The notes beneath the pieces are model-generated. The model did not search any database and had not been told where the DNA came from. It was given only the letters and a program-made list of their open reading frames with translations. From contig USQH01000082.1 of assembly GCA_900556765.1 (NCBI GenBank), forward strand, positions 1 through 6,504: a stretch of DNA of 6,504 nt, read 5' to 3'. The position numbers and the translations under genes were made by a program. Source of the stretch: an uncultured Oscillospiraceae bacterium. Its GTDB lineage: Bacteria > Bacillota > Clostridia > Oscillospirales > Acutalibacteraceae. Positions 1 to 5,849 of the stretch are shown here, piece after piece (the stretch's first letter is position 1; the number at the start of each line of letters is the position of its first letter).

Positions 1-789
1 GAAATGGGCGTTAATCTGCGCGTGACCTCCGGCCCTGCCATTGAGCGGCAGGGAGATCTGGCGTCGCTGATGACCAATTTGTCGCCGGGCGATGTGCTGT
101 TTATTGACGAAATACACCGACTTCCCCGTCAGGTGGAGGAGGTGCTTTATCCGGCGATGGAGGATTACGCCATTGATATCATGGTAGGTACGGGTCAGGC
201 GACCCGCTCGATACGGCTGGATATACCTCGTTTTACGCTGGTCGGCGCTACCACCCGTTCGGGTCAGCTTGCGGCGCCTCTGCGTGACCGCTTCGGCGTA
301 CAGCTGCGTTTGGAGCTGTATACGCCCGAGCAGTTGGCGGATATCGTTATACGCTCTGCCGGTGTGCTCGGCGTACCTATCGACCGCGACGGAGCGCTTG
401 AGATAGCCTCCAGGTCGCGCGGAACACCTCGAATTGCAAACCGCCTGTTAAAGCGCACCCGCGATGTAGCGCAGGTCATGCACAGCGGAGTTGTTGACGA
501 GCGCATAGCGCGTGACGCGCTCGACCGGTTGGAAATCGACGAGTTGGGATTGGACGATTTTGACCGCCGTATGCTGACGACGATAATTAACTTTTACGGC
601 GGCGGTCCGGTCGGAGTGGAGACTCTTGCGGCGGCACTCGGCGAGGAATCGGTCACCATCGAGGATGTTTATGAACCGTATCTGATGCAGATCGGCTTTT
701 TGATGCGAACGCCGAGAGGACGCTGTGTGACGTCACTCGCCTATGACCACTTAGGACTGGTGCAAAAGGGGCAGCAGTCGCTGTATTAA
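1..789 (+). CDS. ruvB: RuvB Holliday junction branch migration ATPase (5' truncated by window edge)
   Basis: RuvB is the hexameric AAA+ motor that, with RuvA, drives branch migration of Holliday junctions in recombinational repair. The frame is open from base 1, so the ATG at base 4 is internal and not the start. The visible 262 residues cover about three quarters of a protein that is usually 330-350 residues long; the Walker A end lies outside the window. Seen in order: the GVNLRVTSGPAIE segment, Walker B FIDEIHRL (bases 100-123), the LYPAMEDY segment, sensor 1 GATTR (about 244-258), the arginine-finger segment PLRDRFG (277-297), sensor 2 RGTPRIANRLL (418-450), and the C-terminal winged helix with GGGPVGVETLAAALGEE and EPYLMQIGFLMRTPRGR (about 598-720). 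The C-terminus KGQQSLY and stop TAA look natural. Identification is secure. ruvA would normally be expected upstream but cannot be seen. Confidence 0.97.
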   Translation, partial: EMGVNLRVTSGPAIERQGDLASLMTNLSPGDVLFIDEIHRLPRQVEEVLYPAMEDYAIDIMVGTGQATRSIRLDIPRFTLVGATTRSGQLAAPLRDRFGVQLRLELYTPEQLADIVIRSAGVLGVPIDRDGALEIASRSRGTPRIANRLLKRTRDVAQVMHSGVVDERIARDALDRLEIDELGLDDFDRRMLTTIINFYGGGPVGVETLAAALGEESVTIEDVYEPYLMQIGFLMRTPRGRCVTSLAYDHLGLVQKGQQSLY

Positions 790-792
790 GAT

Positions 793-888
793 GTGTTGAA
801 TGATGAATACTGCAACGGTTGCGGCTTGGTTTGCGGCTGTCGTGTAAGAGAATGTAAAAACTACACAAACCTTTATTTCGGAGGATAA
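793..888 (+). CDS. Possible 31-residue cysteine-rich small ORF between ruvB and glmM
   Basis: A GTG (793) or TTG (796) opens a frame that runs to TAA at 886-888. It is the same frame as ruvB, just past its stop. The product has five cysteines in the pattern C-x2-C-x3-C-x-C-x4-C (CNGCGLVCGCRVREC), which resembles a small metal-binding knuckle. Its last two sense codons, GGA GGA, are the glmM ribosome-binding site, and its stop lies 3 nt before the glmM ATG, so translation here would be coupled to glmM. Against it: no good ribosome-binding site precedes 793 or 796, and a 32-codon open frame is easily reached by chance. It could be a real small protein, a leader peptide or an accident. I recognise no family. 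Confidence 0.25.
   Translation: MLNDEYCNGCGLVCGCRVRECKNYTNLYFGG
880..885 (+). promoter_or_regulatory. Ribosome-binding site of glmM
   Basis: GGAGGA followed by a 6-nt spacer (TAATTT) and ATG at 892. It is a near-ideal Shine-Dalgarno sequence and fixes the glmM start. Confidence 0.9.
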
Positions 889-891
889 TTT

Positions 892-2250
892 ATGGCAAGA
901 ATGTTTGGAACCGACGGTGTTCGCGGCGTTGCGAACACTGAGCTTACCGCCGAGCTGGCTATGAGCATAGGCAGAGCCGCGGCAATGGTGCTCGCTGAGC
1001 AGACGACACGCCCGAAGGTGCTTATCGGCATGGATACCCGCGCCTCCGGCAACATGTTTGAGTCGGCGCTTTCTGCCGGTCTTTGCTCGGTCGGAGCCGA
1101 TGTGCTGCTTGCAGGAGTCGTGCCGACCCCTGCGGTGGCGTATTTGGTACAAAAGTACGGCTGCGACGCAGGAATAATGATTTCCGCTTCGCATAACCCG
1201 TGCGAATACAACGGTATCAAGCTGTTCAGCGGTGACGGTTACAAGCTGCCCGACAGTTTGGAGGACGAGATCGAGGAGATCGTATCCCGTCCGGATAAGG
1301 GGCATCCTGCTCCTACCCACGGCGATATCGGCAGAGTGTCGACCGCCGAGGACGCGGCAGCCGATTATATCGAGTATGTTATGTCAACTGCCGATGTTCG
1401 CTTCGACGGAATGAAAATTGCCCTCGACTGTGCAAACGGTTCGGCGAGCGAGACGGCAAAGGTGCTGTTCACCATGCTCGGCGCCGAAGTATCGGTTCTT
1501 GCCGACAGACCGAACGGCGTTAATATTAACGACAGTTGCGGCTCCACGCATATGGAGAATTTACAGCGTTTTGTCCGCGAAAACGGACTGGACGGAGGCT
1601 TTGCGTTCGACGGTGACGCCGACCGATGCCTTGCCGTCGACGAAAACGGCGAGATCATTGACGGCGATAAGATAATCGCCATATGTGCCCTTGATATGAA
1701 AGAACGCGGCTGTTTGCGTCAAAATAAAGCGGTTGTCACCGTTATGTCCAACATGGGCTTTTTCAAGTTCGCGGAGGAATACGGCATTTCGGTCGAAAAA
1801 ACAAAGGTCGGCGACCGATATGTCCTCGAATGTATGAAGGAGCATGACCTTTCGATCGGCGGCGAGCAGTCGGGACACGTTATTTTCCACGATTTCGCTA
1901 CAACCGGAGACGGTCAGCTTACTGCGGTGCAGTTGCTTTGTGCCGTTCGACGCACCGGCGCAAAATTCAGCGAGCTTGCTTCGATCATGAACGTATATCC
2001 GCAGGTGTTGGTAAACATCGTGGTCGACAACGACAAAAAAGAGTTTCTTTTTGAAGACGAGGATATCAAAAAGGTTATATTTGACACAGAGGTCGTCCTC
2101 GGTGATGACGGACGCGTTTTGGTTCGTGCTTCAGGTACCGAGCCGCTCGTTCGCGTAATGCTTGAGGGACGCGATATTGAACAGATCGGGCAGCTTGCAA
2201 AGGGCATTGCCGATGTCGTTGCCGACCGACTGGACGGAAAAATAAAATAA
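892..2250 (+). CDS. glmM: Phosphoglucosamine mutase GlmM
   Basis: GlmM interconverts glucosamine-6-phosphate and glucosamine-1-phosphate in the cytoplasm, the step before GlmU on the way to UDP-GlcNAc, peptidoglycan and other amino-sugar polymers. The 452-residue product is full length for the family (about 445-450). Visible motifs: N-terminal FGTDGVRG (residues 5-12); the active-site loop MISASHNP, whose S100 is the serine expected to carry the catalytic phosphate; the Mg-binding loop DGDADR (240-245); the sugar-specificity loop GGEQSGH (323-329); and the C-terminal phosphate-binding loop RASGTEPLVRVMLEG (412-426). The SASHNP and GEQSGH forms separate GlmM from phosphomannomutase and phosphoglucomutase relatives. 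The ATG start follows GGAGGA with 6-nt spacing. The gene is 102 nt from ruvB and 105 nt from the methyltransferase, so its membership of either transcript is uncertain. Nothing is broken or missing. Confidence 0.97.
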   Translation: MARMFGTDGVRGVANTELTAELAMSIGRAAAMVLAEQTTRPKVLIGMDTRASGNMFESALSAGLCSVGADVLLAGVVPTPAVAYLVQKYGCDAGIMISASHNPCEYNGIKLFSGDGYKLPDSLEDEIEEIVSRPDKGHPAPTHGDIGRVSTAEDAAADYIEYVMSTADVRFDGMKIALDCANGSASETAKVLFTMLGAEVSVLADRPNGVNINDSCGSTHMENLQRFVRENGLDGGFAFDGDADRCLAVDENGEIIDGDKIIAICALDMKERGCLRQNKAVVTVMSNMGFFKFAEEYGISVEKTKVGDRYVLECMKEHDLSIGGEQSGHVIFHDFATTGDGQLTAVQLLCAVRRTGAKFSELASIMNVYPQVLVNIVVDNDKKEFLFEDEDIKKVIFDTEVVLGDDGRVLVRASGTEPLVRVMLEGRDIEQIGQLAKGIADVVADRLDGKIK

Positions 2251-2355
2251 ACTTCCTGTCGGGGTTTTTATCCCGAGCTTTGCAACGATATACAGAAAAA
2301 TGACTGCGGCACCGATAGCATTTGCGGCGCCGTATTCGGAAGGAACGGAAAAACT
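2251..2355. other. Intergenic region between glmM and the methyltransferase gene
   Basis: This 105-bp stretch has no confident gene. It holds a short inverted repeat, TCGGG (2259-2263) with CCCGA (2272-2276), around a T-rich loop. No T-tract follows, so it is a poor terminator. An ATG at 2300 opens a 19-codon frame whose TGA (2357-2359) overlaps the TTG start of the next gene, and the ribosome-binding site GGAAGGAA (2338-2345) lies inside that frame. Unlike the gap before truA it is not AT-rich, and it reads through without stops on the minus strand (see findings). No promoter stands out. Confidence 0.5.
2338..2345 (+). promoter_or_regulatory. Ribosome-binding site supporting the TTG start of the methyltransferase
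   Basis: GGAAGGAA ends 10 nt before the TTG at 2356. The spacing is slightly long. No ATG or GTG occurs in frame between the glmM stop and this TTG, and the first in-frame ATG is at residue 88, so the site decides the start. Confidence 0.6.
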
Positions 2356-3222
2356 TTGAGAGCAGTAAGCGGTTTTGACGATTACGAACTGATAGATACC
2401 TCCGCCGGAGAGAGGTTGGAGCGATGGCGTGATATCATACTTATTCGCCCCGATCCGCAGATAATTTGGAACACCGAGCGGAAAAATCCACTGTGGTATA
2501 ATGCACACGCGCGATACCACCGTTCGTCATCGGGAGGCGGTCAGTGGGAACGGTACAAAAAGGTGCCGGACGTTTGGACGGTGCGCTACGGAGAGCTGCA
2601 ATTTAATTTAAAGCCTATGGGTTTCAAGCACACGGGACTGTTTCCCGAGCAGGCGGTGAACTGGGACTTGATGAGTGACCTCATACGCCGCCGCGGCGGT
2701 AATGTGCGCGTGCTCAATCTTTTCGGATACACAGGTGCCGCCACGCTTGCCTGTGCCGCCGCAGGAGCGAACGTTACCCATGTCGACGCGTCAAAGGGAA
2801 TGGTCGCGTGGGCAAAGGATAACGCCGTTGCGAGCCGCCTTGCCGATAAGCCTGTGAGATGGCTGGTTGATGACTGCAAAAAATTCGTTATGCGCGAAAT
2901 CCGCCGTGGCAATAAGTACGACGGTATCGTAATGGATCCGCCGTCATACGGCAGAGGCCCCGGCGGCGAGATATGGAAACTGGAGGAGCAGCTATGGGAT
3001 TTGCTCGGACTTTGCGCGCAGTTAATGTCCGACGATCCGCTTTTCTTCCTGCTCAATTCATACACGACCGGACTGTCGCCGAGCGTTATGGGTTATATGC
3101 TCTCCACTTTGGTAGCAAAAGGACGCGGCACCGTAACCTGTGACGAGATAGGACTGCCGGTCACCGAAAGCGGCCTTGTTCTGCCGTGCGGAAACACAGC
3201 CGCGTGGCTTGCGGAAAAATAA
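2356..3222 (+). CDS. Class I SAM-dependent methyltransferase, COG1092/RlmI-related, probably acting on RNA
   Basis: The 288-residue product is a Rossmann-fold methyltransferase. The SAM-binding motif I region is VLNLFGYTGAATLACAAAGA (119-138), followed by the acidic residue in THVDASKGMVAWAKDNA (141-157), a motif III-like VDDCKKF (171-177), and motif IV DPPSYGRGP (194-202), of the DPP type found in the RlmI/RsmC-like groups. The N-terminal part, with RPDPQIIW (31-38), YHRSSSGGGQWE (54-65) and FKHTGLFPEQAVNW (90-103), is typical of stand-alone clostridial members. The PUA RNA-binding domain that RlmI carries at its N-terminus is absent. From the family I would expect methylation of rRNA or another RNA, but the target cannot be read from the sequence. 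The start is TTG with GGAAGGAA 10 nt upstream; the first in-frame ATG would remove 87 residues. The next gene, ecfA1, starts 9 nt after the stop, so the two are probably cotranscribed. Confidence 0.85.
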   Translation: MRAVSGFDDYELIDTSAGERLERWRDIILIRPDPQIIWNTERKNPLWYNAHARYHRSSSGGGQWERYKKVPDVWTVRYGELQFNLKPMGFKHTGLFPEQAVNWDLMSDLIRRRGGNVRVLNLFGYTGAATLACAAAGANVTHVDASKGMVAWAKDNAVASRLADKPVRWLVDDCKKFVMREIRRGNKYDGIVMDPPSYGRGPGGEIWKLEEQLWDLLGLCAQLMSDDPLFFLLNSYTTGLSPSVMGYMLSTLVAKGRGTVTCDEIGLPVTESGLVLPCGNTAAWLAEK

Positions 3223-3226
3223 AGGA
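3221..3226 (+). promoter_or_regulatory. Ribosome-binding site supporting the TTG start of ecfA1
   Basis: AAAGGA with a 5-nt spacer to TTG 3232. It overlaps the methyltransferase stop codon TAA (3220-3222). The same frame has only AGG AAT GTT between that stop and the TTG, and the ATG at 3227 is in another frame that ends at once, so TTG is the only reasonable start. Confidence 0.8.
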
Positions 3227-3231
3227 ATGTT

Positions 3232-4092
3232 TTGAAATTGGACAATATCATCGAATTAAAAAATACGGTATTTGCATATATCGGCGATGACGATCAGCCG
3301 GTACCCGTACTGCACGGCATTTCACTCGGCATCGAGCGCGGCTCGTTTACCGCCGTGCTCGGCCATAACGGCTCTGGCAAATCGACCATGGCAAAGCTGC
3401 TAAACGGACTTGATAAGCCGTCGGAAGGCACGGTTACCGTTAACGGCATGGATACCGCGGACGAAAGCCGCGAGTTTGACATACGCCGCACGGTCGGCAT
3501 GGTGTTTCAGAACCCCGATAATCAGCTCGTTGCCTCGATCGTCGAGGAGGATGTTGCGTTCGGACCCGAGAACCTCGGCGTCGAACCGTCGGAGATCCGC
3601 GAAAGGGTCGATTCGGCACTTCGCTCGGTCGGAATGTACGACTACCGTTTGCACGCGTCGTACAAGCTGTCCGGCGGTCAAAAGCAGCGTATCGCTATCG
3701 CCGGAGTGCTTGCCATGCAGCCGGAATGTATCGTGCTTGACGAACCGACGGCGATGCTTGATCCGCGCGGCCGCCGCGAGGTTATCGAAACGGTGCAGCG
3801 GCTCAACCGCGAAAAGGGCATGACGATAGTGCTGATCACTCATTACATGGACGAGGCGGCGCTTGCCGACCGCGTGATTGTGATGGATTCGGGCGAACTG
3901 ATACTCGACGGCACACCGCGTCAGGTGTTTTCCCATGTTGATAAGCTGAAATCTGTCGGTCTGGACGTGCCGCAGCCTACCGAGCTTGCCAATTTGCTTC
4001 GCGAGTCCGGTGTTGATATCAGCACCGATGTACTTGATGTCGATGAATGTGTCACGGCACTGTCAAAGGTGCTTGATTTGGAGGAAAAATAA
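3232..4092 (+). CDS. ecfA1: ECF transporter ATP-binding protein EcfA1 (energy-coupling factor, CbiO-type)
   Basis: This is one of two paralogous ATPases on the cytoplasmic face of the ECF importer. With EcfA2 it powers uptake of vitamins or metal micronutrients through EcfT and an exchangeable S component. The 286-residue product has every ABC ATPase motif: Walker A GHNGSGKST (44-52), Q-loop VFQNPDNQL (91-99), signature LSGGQKQR (146-153), Walker B CIVLDEPT with D170 and E171 (166-173), D-loop MLDPRGR (175-181), and the switch histidine H204 in ITHYMDEA. The tail after residue 230 (QVFSHVDKLKSVGLDVPQ) is the extension typical of Ecf ATPases and is repeated in EcfA2. The first-gene position and classical LSGGQ signature favour EcfA1. 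It starts with TTG and ends with a TAA that abuts the EcfA2 TTG. The transported substrate cannot be deduced from this gene. Confidence 0.93.
   Translation: MKLDNIIELKNTVFAYIGDDDQPVPVLHGISLGIERGSFTAVLGHNGSGKSTMAKLLNGLDKPSEGTVTVNGMDTADESREFDIRRTVGMVFQNPDNQLVASIVEEDVAFGPENLGVEPSEIRERVDSALRSVGMYDYRLHASYKLSGGQKQRIAIAGVLAMQPECIVLDEPTAMLDPRGRREVIETVQRLNREKGMTIVLITHYMDEAALADRVIVMDSGELILDGTPRQVFSHVDKLKSVGLDVPQPTELANLLRESGVDISTDVLDVDECVTALSKVLDLEEK
4081..4085 (+). promoter_or_regulatory. Ribosome-binding site supporting the TTG start of ecfA2
   Basis: GAGGA lies in the last codons of ecfA1, 7 nt before TTG 4093. The ecfA1 stop TAA (4090-4092) is in the same frame and immediately precedes that TTG, so no earlier start is possible. 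Confidence 0.8.
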
Positions 4093-4959
4093 TTGTCTAT
4101 TCTGAAGACTCAGGGATTGACCTATGCCTACGGCGAAGGGACTCCCTTTCGCATAGCGGCAATCACCGATGTTAATTTCGAAATAAACGAGCCCGGTCTG
4201 ACGGCCATAATCGGCCACACCGGTTCGGGCAAATCGACCCTTATACAGCACTTAAACGGATTGATAAAGCCAACCTCAGGCACCGTATATGTCGATGACG
4301 CCGACATATGGTCAAAGGATGAGGACATCCGCAAAGTGCGGTTTAAGGTCGGACTGGTTTTTCAGTATCCGGAGTACCAGCTTTTTGACGAAACGGTCGA
4401 AAAGGATATCGCTTTCGGCCCGCGAAATCTCGGACTTTCCGATGCCGAGATAAACGAACGCGTAATGTGGGCTGCCGATACGGTAGGATTGCCGCATCCG
4501 CTGCTTAGTAAATCCCCGTTCGATCTTTCGGGCGGTGAAAAGCGCCGCGCGGCGATCGCCGGCGTGCTTGCAATGCGTCCGAGAGTGCTGATATTGGACG
4601 AGCCGACGGCAGGACTTGACCCAAAGGGCAGGGACACCCTGCTTGCCTGTATTACCGAATATCAGCGGCGTGAAAACGCCGTAGTACTGCTTGTCTCCCA
4701 TTCAATGGAGGACGTGGCCAGAGTTGCCGACAACGTGCTTGTCATGAATGAAGGCAGACTTGAAATGCAGGGCAAAACGGCGCAGGTCTTTTCGCACCGC
4801 GAGCAGCTCGAAAAAATGGGTCTTGCCGTTCCGAAGGTTATGCAGATCGTTTCGGCACTGCAAGCGCGCGGAGCCGATCTGCCTGACGATATACTTACTG
4901 TCGAGCAGGCGCACGCCGCGATCATGCGGCTGGTAAAGGGCGGTGACGGAGTATGCTGA
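4093..4959 (+). CDS. ecfA2: ECF transporter ATP-binding protein EcfA2 (energy-coupling factor, CbiO-type)
   Basis: This is the second ATPase of the ECF module and forms the heterodimer with EcfA1 that EcfT couples to an S component. The 288 residues contain Walker A GHTGSGKST (41-49), Q-loop VFQYPEYQLF (89-98), signature LSGGEKRR (145-152), Walker B VLILDEPT (165-172), D-loop GLDPKGR (174-180) and switch histidine H203 in VSHSMEDVA. QYPEYQLF and the IAGVLAM run after the signature are characteristic of EcfA2. The signature has Glu where Gln is more usual. The C-terminal extension QVFSHREQLEKMGLAVPK parallels EcfA1. The gene begins with TTG directly after the EcfA1 stop and overlaps ecfT by 7 nt, so translation of the three subunits is probably coupled, as suits proteins needed in fixed proportions. 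Confidence 0.93.
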   Translation: MSILKTQGLTYAYGEGTPFRIAAITDVNFEINEPGLTAIIGHTGSGKSTLIQHLNGLIKPTSGTVYVDDADIWSKDEDIRKVRFKVGLVFQYPEYQLFDETVEKDIAFGPRNLGLSDAEINERVMWAADTVGLPHPLLSKSPFDLSGGEKRRAAIAGVLAMRPRVLILDEPTAGLDPKGRDTLLACITEYQRRENAVVLLVSHSMEDVARVADNVLVMNEGRLEMQGKTAQVFSHREQLEKMGLAVPKVMQIVSALQARGADLPDDILTVEQAHAAIMRLVKGGDGVC

Positions 4960-5771
4960 GCAATATAACCATAGGTCAGTATTTCCCCGCCAAATCGGTT
5001 ATTCACCGCGCCGATCCACGGGTGAAACTGGTTTTGACCATCGCGCTGATAGTCGTTATTTTCCTTGCCGACAGCTTTGTTTCCATCGGTGTGTGCGCGG
5101 CGTTTTGCTTTTTAACCGTACTGCTGACGCGTATTCCGTTCAAAATGTATCTTAAAACGGTCAAGGCGATTTGGCCAGTCCTGATACTGACATCAGTGCT
5201 GAATATATTCTATATAACGGGCGAGGGCGACCCGCTTTTAAGCTGGAAATTCATCAGGATTTATTCCGAGGGCATCGAACGCGCTTTGTTTATAGCGATT
5301 CGTATTTTCCTTCTTCTTATTATCAGCTCTGCTTTGACATACACCACGTCACCGAGCGAGCTTACCGACGCGATCGAGCGCTTGCTTTCACCGCTGAAAT
5401 TCATCGGATTGGGCAACGCGGTGCATACCTTTGCTATGATGATGTCGATCGCATTGCGCTTTATTCCGACGCTGATTGAGGAGACTGATAAGATCATGTC
5501 GGCACAAAAAGCAAGAGGCGCCGACATGGAGTCGGGCGGAATTATCAAACGAATAAAAGCACTGCTGCCGATACTGATCCCGTTGCTCTTTTCATCGGTG
5601 CGGCGAGCCGACGATCTGGCAAAGGCAATGGAATGTCGCTGCTACAACGGCGGTACTAATCGAACGAAAATGAAACAGCTTCATATGGCGGTACGCGACT
5701 GGATGCTGATATTGGCATCGGCCGCACTGCTTGCGGCGGTAATACTGCTGCGTATATTTCCGATAGTGTAA
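4953..5771 (+). CDS. ecfT: ECF transporter transmembrane protein EcfT (CbiQ family)
   Basis: EcfT is the membrane scaffold that links the EcfA ATPase dimer to the substrate-binding S component. The 272-residue product opens with the typical NITIGQYFPAKSVIHRADPRVKL (residues 4-26 overall). Hydrophobic segments are visible at about 25-59 (long enough for two helices), 72-89, 109-129, 155-173, 202-215 and 249-268. The two coupling helices that dock into the ATPases are recognisable as SAQKARGAD (183-191, standard Ala-Arg-Gly) and AMECRCYNGG (225-234), where the second motif reads Cys-Arg-Cys. The ATG start lies inside the end of ecfA2, with a GGCGGTG-type ribosome-binding site about 8 nt upstream. 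No S-component gene adjoins it, as expected for a shared group II module. Whether the S components carry riboflavin, folate, thiamine or others cannot be told here. Confidence 0.93.
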   Translation: MLSNITIGQYFPAKSVIHRADPRVKLVLTIALIVVIFLADSFVSIGVCAAFCFLTVLLTRIPFKMYLKTVKAIWPVLILTSVLNIFYITGEGDPLLSWKFIRIYSEGIERALFIAIRIFLLLIISSALTYTTSPSELTDAIERLLSPLKFIGLGNAVHTFAMMMSIALRFIPTLIEETDKIMSAQKARGADMESGGIIKRIKALLPILIPLLFSSVRRADDLAKAMECRCYNGGTNRTKMKQLHMAVRDWMLILASAALLAAVILLRIFPIV

Positions 5772-5793
5772 AAAAAGAATACGGGTTTATTTG

Positions 5794-5811
5794 CTTATAT
5801 AACTTATATAA
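5794..5811. repeat. Perfect tandem repeat of a 9-bp unit, each copy holding an 8-bp palindrome
   Basis: CTTATATAA occurs twice head to tail (5794-5802 and 5803-5811). Within each copy TTATATAA is self-complementary. The second copy overlaps the TATAAT box at 5807-5812, and a further palindrome AATTTAAATT follows (5810-5819). It may be an operator, or simply an AT-rich promoter sequence. Confidence 0.6.
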
Positions 5812-5835
5812 TTTAAATTGTCGAATGAATTGTCA

Positions 5836-5844
5836 AAGGGGGTG
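5836..5844 (+). promoter_or_regulatory. Ribosome-binding site supporting the TTG start of truA
   Basis: AAGGGGGTG differs from the ideal AAGGAGGTG by one base and ends 5 nt before TTG 5850. The ATG at 5862 would be 17 nt away, too far, and would remove conserved N-terminal residues. Confidence 0.8.
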
Positions 5845-5849
5845 TTGTT

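Larger units (their letters stand above)
5772..5849. promoter_or_regulatory. AT-rich intergenic region with a probable truA promoter
   Basis: This 78-bp gap is much richer in A and T than the rest of the window. It contains an exact TATAAT (5807-5812), about 38 nt before the truA TTG start, a plausible -10 box. No good -35 box sits at 16-18 bp spacing; TTTATT at 5786-5791 is 15 bp away, and the AT-rich surroundings may compensate. AATTGTC occurs twice, at 5816-5822 and 5828-5834. I see no terminator hairpin after ecfT, so read-through from the ecf genes is also possible. Confidence 0.4.

Noticed and set aside
4..6. ATG at base 4 as the ruvB start
   Set aside because: The codon before it is in frame and sense, and RuvB homologues have the ATP-binding Walker A region upstream of this point.
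800..847. 15-codon frame starting ATG ATG between ruvB and glmM
   Set aside because: It has no ribosome-binding site, a low-information Ala/Val product, and overlaps the more interesting Cys-rich frame.
751..1320. Minus-strand open frame of 189 codons opposite the ruvB end and glmM start
   Set aside because: It lies opposite glmM, has no recognisable motif or ribosome-binding site, and reflects the codon bias of the true + strand genes.
2259..2276. Inverted repeat after glmM as a rho-independent terminator
   Set aside because: The stem is only 5-6 bp, the T run is in the loop, and no T-tract follows the stem.
2688..2699. 12-bp palindrome CCGCCGCGGCGG in the methyltransferase gene
   Set aside because: It is explained by a run of Arg and Gly codons (RRRGG) and is too short and simple to signify.
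3400..3936. Minus-strand open frame of 178 codons opposite ecfA1
   Set aside because: It is a shadow of a clearly conserved ATPase gene, with a His/Arg-rich composition typical of antisense frames.
4628..4642. GCAGGG-ACA-CCCTGC hairpin inside ecfA2
   Set aside because: A 6-bp stem is common by chance in coding sequence, and no T-tract or regulatory context accompanies it.
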